From Solirubrobacteraceae bacterium (GTDB taxonomy: Bacteria; Actinomycetota; Thermoleophilia; Solirubrobacterales; Solirubrobacteraceae), in contig JASLDD010000116.1 of NCBI GenBank assembly GCA_030151725.1, positions 1 to 6,408 on the forward strand: a stretch of 6,408 nt of DNA, written 5' to 3'. The notes beneath the pieces were generated by a model. The model saw nothing but the letters and a program-made list of their open reading frames with translations. It searched no databases and had not been told where the DNA came from. Position numbers and translations under genes: made by a program. Numbering within the stretch: the stretch's first letter is position 1; each line of letters begins with the position of its first letter. Shown here piece after piece: positions 1-6,035 of the stretch.

Positions 1-613
1 TGAAGCTCCCATGTGATCCAAGCTCGAGCCTGCGGGGTGTCGCGTTGGTGGCATAGGCGGTGACCGATCGCGTACCGCTCCCTGCCACACCGCTGAGCAC
101 AGTGCGTTCTTGAGACGCGTTCGAGCCGACGAAGTCGTGGACGCCGACGAGCGTGGGGCCGGCGGCGGTGTCGATGCCGCAGCTGTCGACGCTGCCCAGC
201 GGAAGAGCTCTGAAGACGTGGTCGAGGCCGACGATGCCAAAGCGCCCTCCCACGACCTGGCCTACAGCGGTGCACGTCTCGCCGGTGCGCGTGCGTGAGA
301 GGCGCAGATCCCAAGGGGGGTTGGAGTTGTTGGGGTCGGGGGCATCGAGCCCGGCCAGACGGGCGCTGCCCGGTAGAGGCACGCCGCTGGAGCGGAGGTC
401 CTGGTCGTGAGGAGGGGGCAGGGGCGCCCCCTGCCGGATCAACAGGACGGCGGCTGTGGCCGCAGCGGCAACCACAAGCGCCACCAGGAGCACCACCACA
501 AGGCTCAGCCGGCGCGGCGCAAGCCTCACACCGCCGGAGGCAGCGAGGTTGTTACGCGCCACACGGTCGAGCTCTTCGCCAAGCTCATCGAGAACGCGGG
601 GACGGTCGCTCAT
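1..613 (-). CDS. Single-pass membrane protein coupled to ECF sigma factor (partial, C-terminus outside window)
   Basis: The minus-strand frame is open from the ATG at 613 to the left edge (204 residues visible, no stop). Residues 1-36 are a short cytoplasmic segment (MSDRPRVLDELGEELDRVAR...). Residues 37-59 are one hydrophobic helix rich in V, L and A. A proline-rich linker and an exported domain follow, with PPWDLRLSRT near 99-108 and cysteines at 114 and 145 that could form a disulfide. The start is firm: its ATG overlaps the sigma-factor TGA (ATGA) and GGAAGGA lies 5 nt upstream. The position is that of an anti-sigma factor, but I see no HxxxCxxC zinc motif in the cytoplasmic part, so it may be a non-ZAS membrane regulator or an envelope protein controlled by the sigma factor. 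Similar PPW...RT...C proteins recur, to my recollection, in Solirubrobacterales. The coding and topology call is strong; the anti-sigma role is inference. Confidence 0.8.
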   Translation of the reverse strand, partial: MSDRPRVLDELGEELDRVARNNLAASGGVRLAPRRLSLVVVLLVALVVAAAATAAVLLIRQGAPLPPPHDQDLRSSGVPLPGSARLAGLDAPDPNNSNPPWDLRLSRTRTGETCTAVGQVVGGRFGIVGLDHVFRALPLGSVDSCGIDTAAGPTLVGVHDFVGSNASQERTVLSGVAGSGTRSVTAYATNATPRRLELGSHGSF

Positions 614-1152
614 GAGGATCCTTCCAAGGCCGACTGATAGGGCTCGAGCGCTTCGGCGAGCTTGCGCAGGCCGCGCGAGACGCGCGCACGGGCGGTCTGC
701 TCGGAGACCCCCATCTGCGCGGCCACGTCCTCGTAGGATCGCTCTTCGACGATACGCAGGCACAGCGCCTGGCGCTGGTCGGGGTTCAGGCGAGCGAGCT
801 CGCGCCCCAGGACGGAGCGCAACTCACCGAGGCCGGCACGGCGCTCGATCAACAGCAGGTCGTCGTGATCGACAAGCGGCACCTGTATCCCGAGCTTGTG
901 GGTGGCGCGCCGCTCAACACGGGCGCGTCGCAGGTAGCGGCCAAACTGGCGGCGGGCGACGGTGAACAGCCACGCACGCTGCTGCTCGCGCTCCAGTCCT
1001 CGAAGCTTGCCCCAATGGCGCATGGCGATGGCGAACGTCTCAGCCAGCAGGTCGAGAGCCGTCTCGCCATCCAGGGTGCGGCGAGTCAAGAAAATCAACA
1101 AATCCTGCCCCTCGCCCTTGTAGAGCTCTGAGAACCCGTCGGCATCATTCAT
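610..1152 (-). CDS. ECF-type RNA polymerase sigma factor
   Basis: This 180-residue protein has the two-domain build of a group IV (ECF) sigma factor. Region 2 spans about residues 7-82, with LDLLAETFAIAMRHW at 34-47 (the -10-recognition helices) and RAWLFTVARRQFGRYLRRAR at 59-78. Region 4 spans about 112-170, with LNPDQRQALCLRIVEERSYE before the HTH VAAQMGVSEQTARARVSRGL (143-162). It would bind core RNA polymerase and redirect it to a small regulon. The start is placed at MNDADGF because the frame upstream of it runs antisense into the LuxR gene and loses sigma similarity. It is divergent from the LuxR gene and overlaps the downstream membrane-protein gene by ATGA. The subfamily and the signal sensed cannot be told from sequence. 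A SigJ-type SnoaL-like extension is absent. Confidence 0.92.
   Translation of the reverse strand: MNDADGFSELYKGEGQDLLIFLTRRTLDGETALDLLAETFAIAMRHWGKLRGLEREQQRAWLFTVARRQFGRYLRRARVERRATHKLGIQVPLVDHDDLLLIERRAGLGELRSVLGRELARLNPDQRQALCLRIVEERSYEDVAAQMGVSEQTARARVSRGLRKLAEALEPYQSALEGSS
619..625 (-). promoter_or_regulatory. Shine-Dalgarno GGAAGGA for the membrane protein gene
   Basis: GGAAGGA lies inside the 3' end of the sigma-factor gene, 5 nt before the ATG at 613. With the ATGA stop/start overlap it indicates tight translational coupling of the two genes. Confidence 0.6.
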
Positions 1153-1159
1153 CTGACAT

Positions 1160-1188
1160 AGAGTGCCTTGGGTCGGTGAACCTGTGAC
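1160..1188 (-). promoter_or_regulatory. Possible promoter of the sigma-factor gene
   Basis: On the minus strand GTCACA (1188-1183) and CACTCT (1165-1160) are separated by 17 bp, and CACTCT ends 7 nt before the ATG at 1152. GTCACA matches TTGACA at four of six positions. The CACTCT box keeps only the A2 and T6 of a -10 element. If real, the transcript would be nearly leaderless, which fits the absence of a Shine-Dalgarno sequence. An ECF-type self-regulated promoter was not recognised. Confidence 0.25.
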
Positions 1189-1212
1189 GGGCGGCGCTGA
1201 ATTGCTTTGGCG

Positions 1213-1218
1213 GATAAT
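1213..1218 (+). promoter_or_regulatory. -10 element GATAAT of the LuxR gene, probably leaderless
   Basis: GATAAT matches TATAAT at five of six positions. It ends 6 nt before the ATG at 1225, so a normal start site would fall on or beside the A of the start codon. No Shine-Dalgarno sequence precedes that ATG. I could not find a convincing -35 box at 16-18 bp. This spacing is the main reason for choosing ATG 1225 over the in-frame TTG at 1207, which would lie upstream of the transcript start. Confidence 0.45.
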
Positions 1219-1224
1219 CGCTGG

Positions 1225-4218
1225 ATGACCGGCCCGGTCTCGAGCCCTGAGTTCATCGGTCGCGAGCAAGAGCTCGCGACACTGGAATCGTTGCTGAGGC
1301 AAGCCAAGGCGAGCGAGGGCGCCTTTGCCCTCATCTCGGGCGAATCCGGGGTCGGCAAGAGCCGGCTGGTTGCCGAGCTGAGTGCCCGAGCGCGCTCACG
1401 GGCGATGACAGTCCTGATCGGCGAGTGTCTCGAGCTCGCAGAGGGCGAGTTGCCCTACGCTCCGCTGATCGGCGCGCTTCGTTCTCTACTGCGGGAGCGC
1501 AGCAGAGAGGAGACGCAGGAGCTGCTCGTCTCTCCTCACGACGAGCTGGCACGGCTGCTGCCCGAGCTGGCGAGCAATGACTCCTCTCAGGAGCAGCCGA
1601 ATAGTGGCGAGGGCGCACAGGCGCGGCTGTTCGAGCAGCTCCTGTCGGTCATCTCCGCTGCCGCCCGCCAGGCCCCGCTGCTACTAGTGATCGAGGATCT
1701 GCATTGGGCAGACCGCTCGACGCGAGACTTCATCGCGTTCCTGCTGCGCAACGCGCGGCAGGACCCGCTGGCGCTGCTGCTCACATATCGCAGCGACGAG
1801 CTTCACCGGCGCCACCCGGTCAAGCCGTTCGTCTCCGAGCTGCAGCGAACCGGCGGCGTGCTGCGCGTCGATCTGCGCCCCTTCAGCCGCCAGGAGCTCG
1901 CCCGCCAGGTGGCTGCGATCGCCGGCGCCGAGCCTGACCCGGCGCTGCTGACGCGGCTCCTCGAGCGCTCAGAGGGCAACGCCTTCTTTGCCGAGGAGCT
2001 TCTCGCTGCGAGCGACAGCGGGGGCGGGCTCCCGGAGTCGCTGCGAGAAGCGCTGCTGCTTCGCGTCGAGGGGCTGCCGGCTGTCGCGCGCTCGCTGCTG
2101 GAGATCGCCGCGGTCGCCGGCAGGAAGGTGGACCACAAGCTGCTGCGGAAGGTGGCGGCGCTCTCAGAAGAGCAGCTCAACGAGGGCCTGCGCGCCGCTG
2201 TCGACAGCCAGTTTCTTGTTCACGACTCAGGCTCGATGGGCTACTCGTTCCGTCACGCCCTGCTTCGCGAGGCCGTCTACGACGATCTGCTGCCCGGCGA
2301 GCGGCGAGCGCGCCACATTGGGCTCGCCGAGGCTCTTGCCGAGCAACCCGAGCTTGCCGGAGGCTCGGCCGCAGCGGCCGCCGAGCTCGCTCACCACTGG
2401 TACGCGGCGCATGAGCTGCGCGAGGCTCTACCGGCTTCGATCCGGGCAGGCATCGAAGCTGAGGCAACCCGCGCCCTGGCGGAGGCGATCGTCCACTACG
2501 ACCGGGCGCTCGACATCTGGGACGCAGCCGGAGCAGAGCTGGCCGAGCTGCCGCTGACCCACGCGCAGGTGCTGCAGCGCGCCGGTGAGGCGGAGCACCT
2601 GGCCGGCGACCCGGCGCGTGCGGCGAACCTGGCAAGGCGGGCAATCGGGCTGATCGACGAGCGGGCAGACCCTGTCGCGGCTGCGCTCGCACACGAGCGC
2701 CTGGGCCGCTACATCTGGGCGGCGGGGCGCGATCAGGAAGCTCTGTCGATGTACCGCCGCGCGGTCGAGTTGATGCCCGCGCAGCCGCCCAGCAAGGAGC
2801 GCGCCTTCGTGCTCGCCGCCGAGGGGCAGGTGCTGATGCTGTGCACCCGCTCGGCGGAGGCGGAGGCCCGCTGCGAAGAAGCGATCGCCATCGCCGCCGA
2901 GGTCGGCGCGCCGGCGGTCGAGACCCATGCGCTCAACACGATGATCCCTCTGCTGAGCGAACGCGACGCGTTCGAGGAGGCATTCGCCACGACCTCGAAG
3001 GCATTGGCGATGGGGACCGACATGACCCTCGTCGAGGAGATCGGTCGCACCTACGTGAATGGCAGCGATGCGCTCGACCAGGTGGGGCGCATCGAGGAGT
3101 CGATCGCGCTGGCCCGGGAGGGCATCGAGCGTGTGCGCGAGCTCGGCGCCGACCGCGGCATCGGCGACTTTTTGCGCGGCGAGATTGCCGCGCGACTGCT
3201 GAGGCTGGCGCGGTGGGACGAGGCAGGCGAGCTGCTGGCGGAGTTGCTCGGCCGAGCGCCAAGCGGATTCAGCGAGGCGATGTGCCGCAACCACCTGGCG
3301 CAGCTGCTGGCAGAGCGCGGCGAGTTCGAGCAGGCGACGGTCCATTACGAGCGTTCGCGGGAGGTGCTGCTGGGCGCGGCCGACTCGCAGTGGGTGGGTG
3401 TGCTCAACCAGGCGACAGCCACGATCGCGCTGTGGGAGGGCAGGCCCCAGGATGCCGCAGCATCCGTCTTTGCCTGCCTTGCGGCAGTCAAAGGAGCCGA
3501 GCGACCGTTTATGACGGCGAGGCTCTACGAACTCGGCGCGCGCGCCTGCGCCGACCAGGTCCAGCGCGCACCGGGCGATCGCGACGAACGCACGCGCCAG
3601 GAAGAGATCGCCAAGGGTCTGCTGTCCCGCTTGGACGCTGTCAGCGGACCCAGCCCGCTGCGCCCCGTTGTCGCCGCCAGCCGCGCCGGTGCGGCGGCCG
3701 AGCTCTCTCGCATGTCCGGTGTCGACTCGCCGACGTCATGGGCGCTGGCGAAGGATGCGTGGGAGCAGCTCGGCGATTCCTATCTGGCGGCCTACGCGCG
3801 CTGGCGCCGCGCGGAAGCCCTGCAAGCCGCGGGCGATCGAGGCGAGCCAGAGCGGCTGGCGAGAGAGGCCCTAGAGGTCGCTAACAGGCTCGGCGCGCGG
3901 CCTCTGCGCGAACAGATCAGCGCCTTTGCGTCGCGGTCGCGGCTCGAGCTAGACCCGCTGGCCGCACCGGCGTCAGGCGCGCAGGCGCTCGAACGCCTGG
4001 AACTTACCGCCCGCGAGCTCGAGGTGATGGCGCTACTGGCGGCGGGACGTACCAACAGGGAGATCGCGACGGAGCTCGTGATCAGCGACAAGACCGCGAG
4101 CGTGCACGTCTCGCACATACTGACCAAGACGGGGGTACGAAACCGTGTCGAGGCCGCCTCCCTCGCCCATGCCCTCGGCTTCGGCGCAGCCGACCGAGAG
4201 AGGGCTGACGAGGCCTGA
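1225..4218 (+). CDS. LAL-type LuxR family transcriptional regulator with AAA/NACHT-like ATPase domain
   Basis: This 997-residue protein has the layout of the large ATP-binding LuxR (LAL/MalT-like, STAND) regulators. The N-terminus has the entry motif FIGREQEL (10-17). Walker A is GESGVGKS (39-46), Walker B is LLLVIEDLHWAD (152-163), LLLTYRSDEL is at 184-193, and the typical SEGNAFFAEELL is at 249-260. The ATPase and winged-helix part is followed by several hundred alanine/leucine-rich helical residues, probably TPR-like, with pieces such as AANLARRAIGLIDER and EEAIAIAAEVGAP. The last ~70 residues (from about 925) are a LuxR HTH: LTARELEVMALLAAGRTNRE, then ATELVISDKTASVHVSHILT. Such proteins oligomerise on ATP and an inducer and then activate transcription; the inducer here is unknown. 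The gene is intact and alone on its strand, and divergent from the sigma-factor gene, so the two may share regulation. An in-frame TTG at 1207 would add six residues. Confidence 0.93.
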   Translation: MTGPVSSPEFIGREQELATLESLLRQAKASEGAFALISGESGVGKSRLVAELSARARSRAMTVLIGECLELAEGELPYAPLIGALRSLLRERSREETQELLVSPHDELARLLPELASNDSSQEQPNSGEGAQARLFEQLLSVISAAARQAPLLLVIEDLHWADRSTRDFIAFLLRNARQDPLALLLTYRSDELHRRHPVKPFVSELQRTGGVLRVDLRPFSRQELARQVAAIAGAEPDPALLTRLLERSEGNAFFAEELLAASDSGGGLPESLREALLLRVEGLPAVARSLLEIAAVAGRKVDHKLLRKVAALSEEQLNEGLRAAVDSQFLVHDSGSMGYSFRHALLREAVYDDLLPGERRARHIGLAEALAEQPELAGGSAAAAAELAHHWYAAHELREALPASIRAGIEAEATRALAEAIVHYDRALDIWDAAGAELAELPLTHAQVLQRAGEAEHLAGDPARAANLARRAIGLIDERADPVAAALAHERLGRYIWAAGRDQEALSMYRRAVELMPAQPPSKERAFVLAAEGQVLMLCTRSAEAEARCEEAIAIAAEVGAPAVETHALNTMIPLLSERDAFEEAFATTSKALAMGTDMTLVEEIGRTYVNGSDALDQVGRIEESIALAREGIERVRELGADRGIGDFLRGEIAARLLRLARWDEAGELLAELLGRAPSGFSEAMCRNHLAQLLAERGEFEQATVHYERSREVLLGAADSQWVGVLNQATATIALWEGRPQDAAASVFACLAAVKGAERPFMTARLYELGARACADQVQRAPGDRDERTRQEEIAKGLLSRLDAVSGPSPLRPVVAASRAGAAAELSRMSGVDSPTSWALAKDAWEQLGDSYLAAYARWRRAEALQAAGDRGEPERLAREALEVANRLGARPLREQISAFASRSRLELDPLAAPASGAQALERLELTARELEVMALLAAGRTNREIATELVISDKTASVHVSHILTKTGVRNRVEAASLAHALGFGAADRERADEA

Positions 4219-4260
4219 TGCAGGCCGTTGCAGACCCCGATGGCTCGGCACGGAGCGAGA
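4219..4260. other. Short convergent intergenic gap
   Basis: Only 42 bp separate the LuxR stop from the stop of the small minus-strand gene. I see no stem followed by a T-run on either strand, so no intrinsic terminator can be named. The two transcripts probably overlap at their 3' ends. Confidence 0.5.
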
Positions 4261-4458
4261 TCAGCCCGCATCTTGGCCCGAGGCGGCCAGCTCGACCGCT
4301 GGCGTCGTGCGCCACAAGCTCACCAGTCCCGAGAGCGGGTTGCGGCGTTGCCAGCGGGTGGGCTTCGTGAACTGACCCCAGGAGATCGCGCGCTCTCCGC
4401 GGCGCTGACGGTCGGCGATCTCGAGCTTGGCGGCGGTGTAGCTGAGCTGGCTGTGCAT
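4261..4458 (-). CDS. Small basic hypothetical protein (65 aa)
   Basis: The product starts MHSQLSYTAAKLEIADRQRR, has a basic, tryptophan-containing middle (KPTRWQRRNP) and ends ELAASGQDAG. It has no membrane segment, signal peptide or cysteine cluster. I do not recognise a named family, though the opening (M-polar-QL-Y-xAK-xxIAD-xxR) resembles very short actinobacterial proteins that begin with one amphipathic, arginine-rich helix. The case for a real gene is the start: GGAGG sits 8 nt before the ATG, one of the best ribosome-binding sites in the window. The frame stays open upstream, but composition there changes to an A/T-richer leader, so this ATG is preferred. It lies 160 bp downstream of the VOC gene on the same strand, probably as a separate unit. 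Function unknown. Confidence 0.6.
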   Translation of the reverse strand: MHSQLSYTAAKLEIADRQRRGERAISWGQFTKPTRWQRRNPLSGLVSLWRTTPAVELAASGQDAG

Positions 4459-4466
4459 TTCTCGGT

Positions 4467-4471
4467 CCTCC
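4467..4471 (-). promoter_or_regulatory. Shine-Dalgarno GGAGG of the 65-aa gene
   Basis: GGAGG (CCTCC on the plus strand) lies 8 nt upstream of the ATG at 4458. It decides the start of the small gene. Confidence 0.65.
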
Positions 4472-4533
4472 AGGATCGAATTGGGTTGATGCAGCCAAGC
4501 TACGGCTAAGGCACTCGCCTGCCATCGGGCGTT

Positions 4534-4539
4534 CTCCTT
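4534..4539 (-). promoter_or_regulatory. Second Shine-Dalgarno (AAGGAG) with an out-of-frame ATG in the leader
   Basis: AAGGAG lies exactly 8 nt before an ATG at 4525, which is 67 nt upstream of the small gene's own start and in another frame. The frame it opens (MAGECLSRSL...) soon becomes Arg/Pro-rich and runs antisense into the LuxR gene, so I do not annotate a protein. It could be a leader ORF that modulates the downstream gene, or the start of a frameshifted older gene. The stretch 4535-4580 is the most A/T-rich part of this leader and may hold the promoter, but no clear -10/-35 pair was found. Confidence 0.35.
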
Positions 4540-4618
4540 ATCTTTTGCCTTATCTGAGTAGGTCTGAGCAGGTTTCGCCTTAAGCGCCGGCAGCCTGATC
4601 CGACTTGCGCTCGCGCCG

Positions 4619-5077
4619 TCAGGACTGCTGGGCCTGCACCTCCTCGGCCGACGGCACGACGATTGGTCCCTCGGGGGGCTGGGTGAAGCGGATCGGGTTT
4701 CCGAACGGATCGCGCAGCGCGCAGTCGGTCCCGTAGAAGCGCTCGGTCGGCTCCTGCGTGAACTCAACGCCTGCGGTCCGCAGACTCTCGTAGGTGCCGC
4801 GACAGTCGTCGGTCTCGAAGATCACACCGCCGCCTGCGGCCCCCTTCGCCACGAGCTCGCGGATCTCCGCGGCGGTAGCATCATCGTAGGCGGGCGGTCC
4901 CGGGAGCATCAGGACGAGCTGGACATCTGGCTGGTGGGGAAGGTTCACAGTGAGAAAGCGCATGACGCCGAGGTCTGCGTCGGTATGTACGACCATCCCG
5001 AGCTTGCCGACGTAGAAGTCGAGCGCCTGGTCTTGGTCGAGAACGTGGATGAAGGTGTGGCTGATTCGTTTGAGCAT
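4619..5077 (-). CDS. VOC family (glyoxalase/bleomycin-resistance fold) protein
   Basis: The 152-residue length is typical of a two-module VOC protein. The first beta-alpha-beta module starts ISHTFIHVLDQDQALDFYVG, then GVMRFLTVNLP and QLVLMLPGP. The second has GGVIFETDDCRGTYESLRTA, then GVEFTQEPTERFYGTDCALR, then DPFGNPIRF, the usual family ending. VOC proteins bind a divalent metal and carry out isomerase, dioxygenase, thiol-transfer or drug-binding roles. His7 or His11 and acidic residues in the later strands are candidate ligands, but the substrate cannot be inferred. It lies 52 bp downstream of the AraC gene on the same strand, an arrangement I recall as common in actinobacteria, suggesting regulation by that protein. 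ATG 5077 is chosen since homologues usually begin MLKRI; ATG 5083 and GTG 5086 in the same frame are alternatives. Confidence 0.92.
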   Translation of the reverse strand: MLKRISHTFIHVLDQDQALDFYVGKLGMVVHTDADLGVMRFLTVNLPHQPDVQLVLMLPGPPAYDDATAAEIRELVAKGAAGGGVIFETDDCRGTYESLRTAGVEFTQEPTERFYGTDCALRDPFGNPIRFTQPPEGPIVVPSAEEVQAQQS

Positions 5078-5084
5078 GGGCATC

Positions 5085-5090
5085 ACGCTA
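5085..5090 (-). promoter_or_regulatory. Possible -10 element (TAGCGT) of the VOC gene
   Basis: TAGCGT fits the TAnnnT pattern and ends 7 nt before the ATG at 5077. No Shine-Dalgarno sequence precedes any of the three possible starts. This suggests an internal, nearly leaderless promoter in addition to read-through from the AraC gene. No -35 box was recognised. Confidence 0.25.
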
Positions 5091-5129
5091 GAGGGCGGCG
5101 TGGCGACTCGCTACTCCGAATCTGCTGTC

Positions 5130-5534
5130 TTATCCGGCGGGGCGAAGCCATGCCATCGCCCAGCAGGCTGGCACCCGCAGCGTGGCGCCGCCACCGGCGA
5201 AACGCGCGCGGTAAGCCGATGGCGGCTCACCGACGATCTCACGGAAGGTGCGAGTGAACGTGCCAAGGCTGTTGAACCCGACGTCAAGGCAAATCTCGGT
5301 TACGGAGCGGTCGGTTTCGCGCAGCAGCTCCATTGCACGCTCCACCCGGGGGCGCTGCAGGTAGCGATGCGGTGTCTCCCCGAACGTAGCCCGAAACTGG
5401 CGGCTGAAGTGCGCCGGCGAGATGTGGACGACGCGCGCGAGCGCTGGTACGTCAAGCGGCTGCGCAAACGCACGATCCATCGTGTCACGAGCCCGAAGCA
5501 TGCGGCGGTTGCGTTCCTCGGTGACGCGCGACAT
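5130..5534 (-). CDS. Short AraC/XylS family transcriptional regulator
   Basis: This 134-residue protein is little more than an AraC DNA-binding domain. The first HTH is at about 29-50 (VPALARVVHISPAHFSRQFR), then the linker FGETPHRYLQRPRVERAMEL (51-70). The second HTH is at about 78-100 (VTEICLDVGFNSLGTFTRTF), followed by the family signature REIVGEPPSAYRAR (98-111). There is no N-terminal effector-binding domain, so it may respond to a partner or simply to its own level. The ATG at 5534 is the first usable start: an in-frame TGA lies seven codons upstream. The VOC gene follows after 52 bp, and the pair probably forms an operon. The last ~20 residues (GGGATLRVPACWAMAW...) are beyond the normal domain and look unconserved. 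Confidence 0.93.
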   Translation of the reverse strand: MSRVTEERNRRMLRARDTMDRAFAQPLDVPALARVVHISPAHFSRQFRATFGETPHRYLQRPRVERAMELLRETDRSVTEICLDVGFNSLGTFTRTFREIVGEPPSAYRARFAGGGATLRVPACWAMAWLRPAG

Positions 5535-5542
5535 GTGCTCAA

Positions 5543-5548
5543 AGCGTA
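5543..5548 (-). promoter_or_regulatory. Possible -10 element (TACGCT) of the AraC-VOC operon
   Basis: TACGCT fits TAnnnT and ends 8 nt before the ATG at 5534. No Shine-Dalgarno sequence is present, so a nearly leaderless transcript is likely. The -35 region has no TTGACA-like box and is instead occupied by the dyad at 5555-5585. Confidence 0.3.
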
Positions 5549-5554
5549 GGACTC

Positions 5555-5585
5555 ACTCCAGGAGAAGCAGCAGCTGACCTGGAGT
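5555..5585. promoter_or_regulatory. Perfect 8-bp inverted repeat upstream of the AraC gene (possible operator)
   Basis: ACTCCAGG at 5555-5562 is matched by its exact complement CCTGGAGT at 5578-5585, with a 15-bp spacer. The dyad begins 6 bp upstream of the TACGCT -10 candidate and would cover the -35 region, a position suited to a repressor or an autoregulator. AraC proteins usually bind direct repeats, so another factor may use it. It could also form an RNA stem ending transcription of the decayed genes upstream, but no T-run follows on the minus strand. Confidence 0.4.
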
Positions 5586-5607
5586 TGCGATCGGGTCGAA
5601 GGCAGCC

Positions 5608-5718
5608 TCAAATGTGACCGCACAAGTTCACGGGTGCATCACGCAAGCATCGATGCGACAGTCTTATCCCGAACTCAACGAGCTCGTCTGGCAGCCGGAC
5701 GGCGATCTGCTTGCTCAT
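5608..5718 (-). pseudogene. Remnant of a ribbon-helix-helix (CopG/MazE-like) antitoxin gene
   Basis: The reading frame from the ATG at 5718 begins MSKQIAVRLPDELVEF, the strand and first-helix opening typical of actinobacterial RHH antitoxins paired with MazF-type toxins (family recollection). After about residue 16 (near 5671) the similarity stops: the frame continues GIRLSHRCLRDAPVNL and ends at 36 residues, without the second helix or the toxin-binding tail. No toxin gene follows; the next gene is AraC. It lies 9 bp after the stop of the decayed HEPN gene. I read it as a 5' fragment left by a deletion. The recognisable part is short, so a chance or new small protein is possible. Confidence 0.55.
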
Positions 5719-5727
5719 CCAAGCGGA

Positions 5728-6035
5728 CTAATCCTCGGCAGCCTGAAGTTGAGACCGCGCCCATGTGACGGCAGCTGTGGCCCAGCGCAGCGCCGTCTCA
5801 CGATCGACCAACTTTGGGTCCTCGCCGTCGTATCGCAGAGCAGCCGCGTAGGGGGTGAGTTGATCCGCCTCACGCAAGTCGTCCGGCAGAGAGATCCCTG
5901 CGTTGCTGCTTGCTGAGCGAGCATTCCAACGATTGAATCAGTGACCGCCTCAACCGGCAGCATCGCCTTGGCGGCAGCCTCATCGTCACCGGCACGCTGT
6001 AGCAACTGCTTTGCGAGGTCGCGCTGGCTAGCCAT
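5728..6035 (-). pseudogene. HEPN-domain toxin gene, internally deleted and frameshifted
   Basis: Two parts of one HEPN-family (PF05168-like) protein are visible in different frames. The N-terminal part starts at ATG 6035 (MASQRDLAKQLLQRAGDDEA) and reaches DSIVGMLAQQA near 5907. The C-terminal part resumes one frame away at about 5904 with NAGISLPDDLREADQLTPYA, then AALRYDGEDPKLVDRETALR, and ends at the TAG at 5730-5728. Family members usually have about 30-35 residues between QQA and this point (VEKALKA..., then the (R/K)THDL histidine segment). These are missing, so roughly 100 bp were lost with a frame change. The histidine of the usual FHAQQA is also replaced (MLAQQA). HEPN toxins of MNT-HEPN modules are RNases or AMPylation targets; this copy should be inactive. 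Its ATG overlaps the MNT stop by one base (TGATG), the normal coupled arrangement. Confidence 0.75.

Noticed and set aside
295..965. Plus-strand open frames opposite the membrane-protein and sigma-factor genes
   Set aside because: Arg/Pro/Ala-rich shadows of two well-supported minus-strand genes joined by an ATGA overlap.
1207..1224. TTG start giving the LuxR protein six extra residues
   Set aside because: No ribosome-binding site, and it overlaps the region that looks like the -10 element (1213-1218). The ATG at 1225 fits the leaderless spacing and the usual start of the family.
1153..1302. N-terminal extension of the sigma factor by 50 residues
   Set aside because: It runs antisense to the LuxR start, covers the divergent promoter region and has no sigma-factor similarity.
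2428..3345. 305-residue open frame antisense to the LuxR gene, and a 347-residue plus-strand frame at 2841-3884
   Set aside because: Both are open only because of the high-GC codon bias of the LuxR gene. They are low-complexity Arg/Ala/Gly-rich, without motifs or ribosome-binding sites.
4082..4525. 147-residue minus-strand frame from the ATG at 4525
   Set aside because: Good ribosome-binding site, but the sequence turns Arg/Pro-rich, overlaps the 65-aa gene and extends into the LuxR HTH-coding region antisense. Kept only as a possible leader start.
5647..5656. 10-bp palindrome GCATCGATGC
   Set aside because: It lies in the RHH remnant, is isolated and has no partner site. Its length is within chance for this window.
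5127..5669. Shared 9-mer GTCTTATCC at 5127-5135 and 5661-5669
   Set aside because: Nine-base matches are expected by chance many times in 6.4 kb. The flanks differ and the positions do not suggest a common site.
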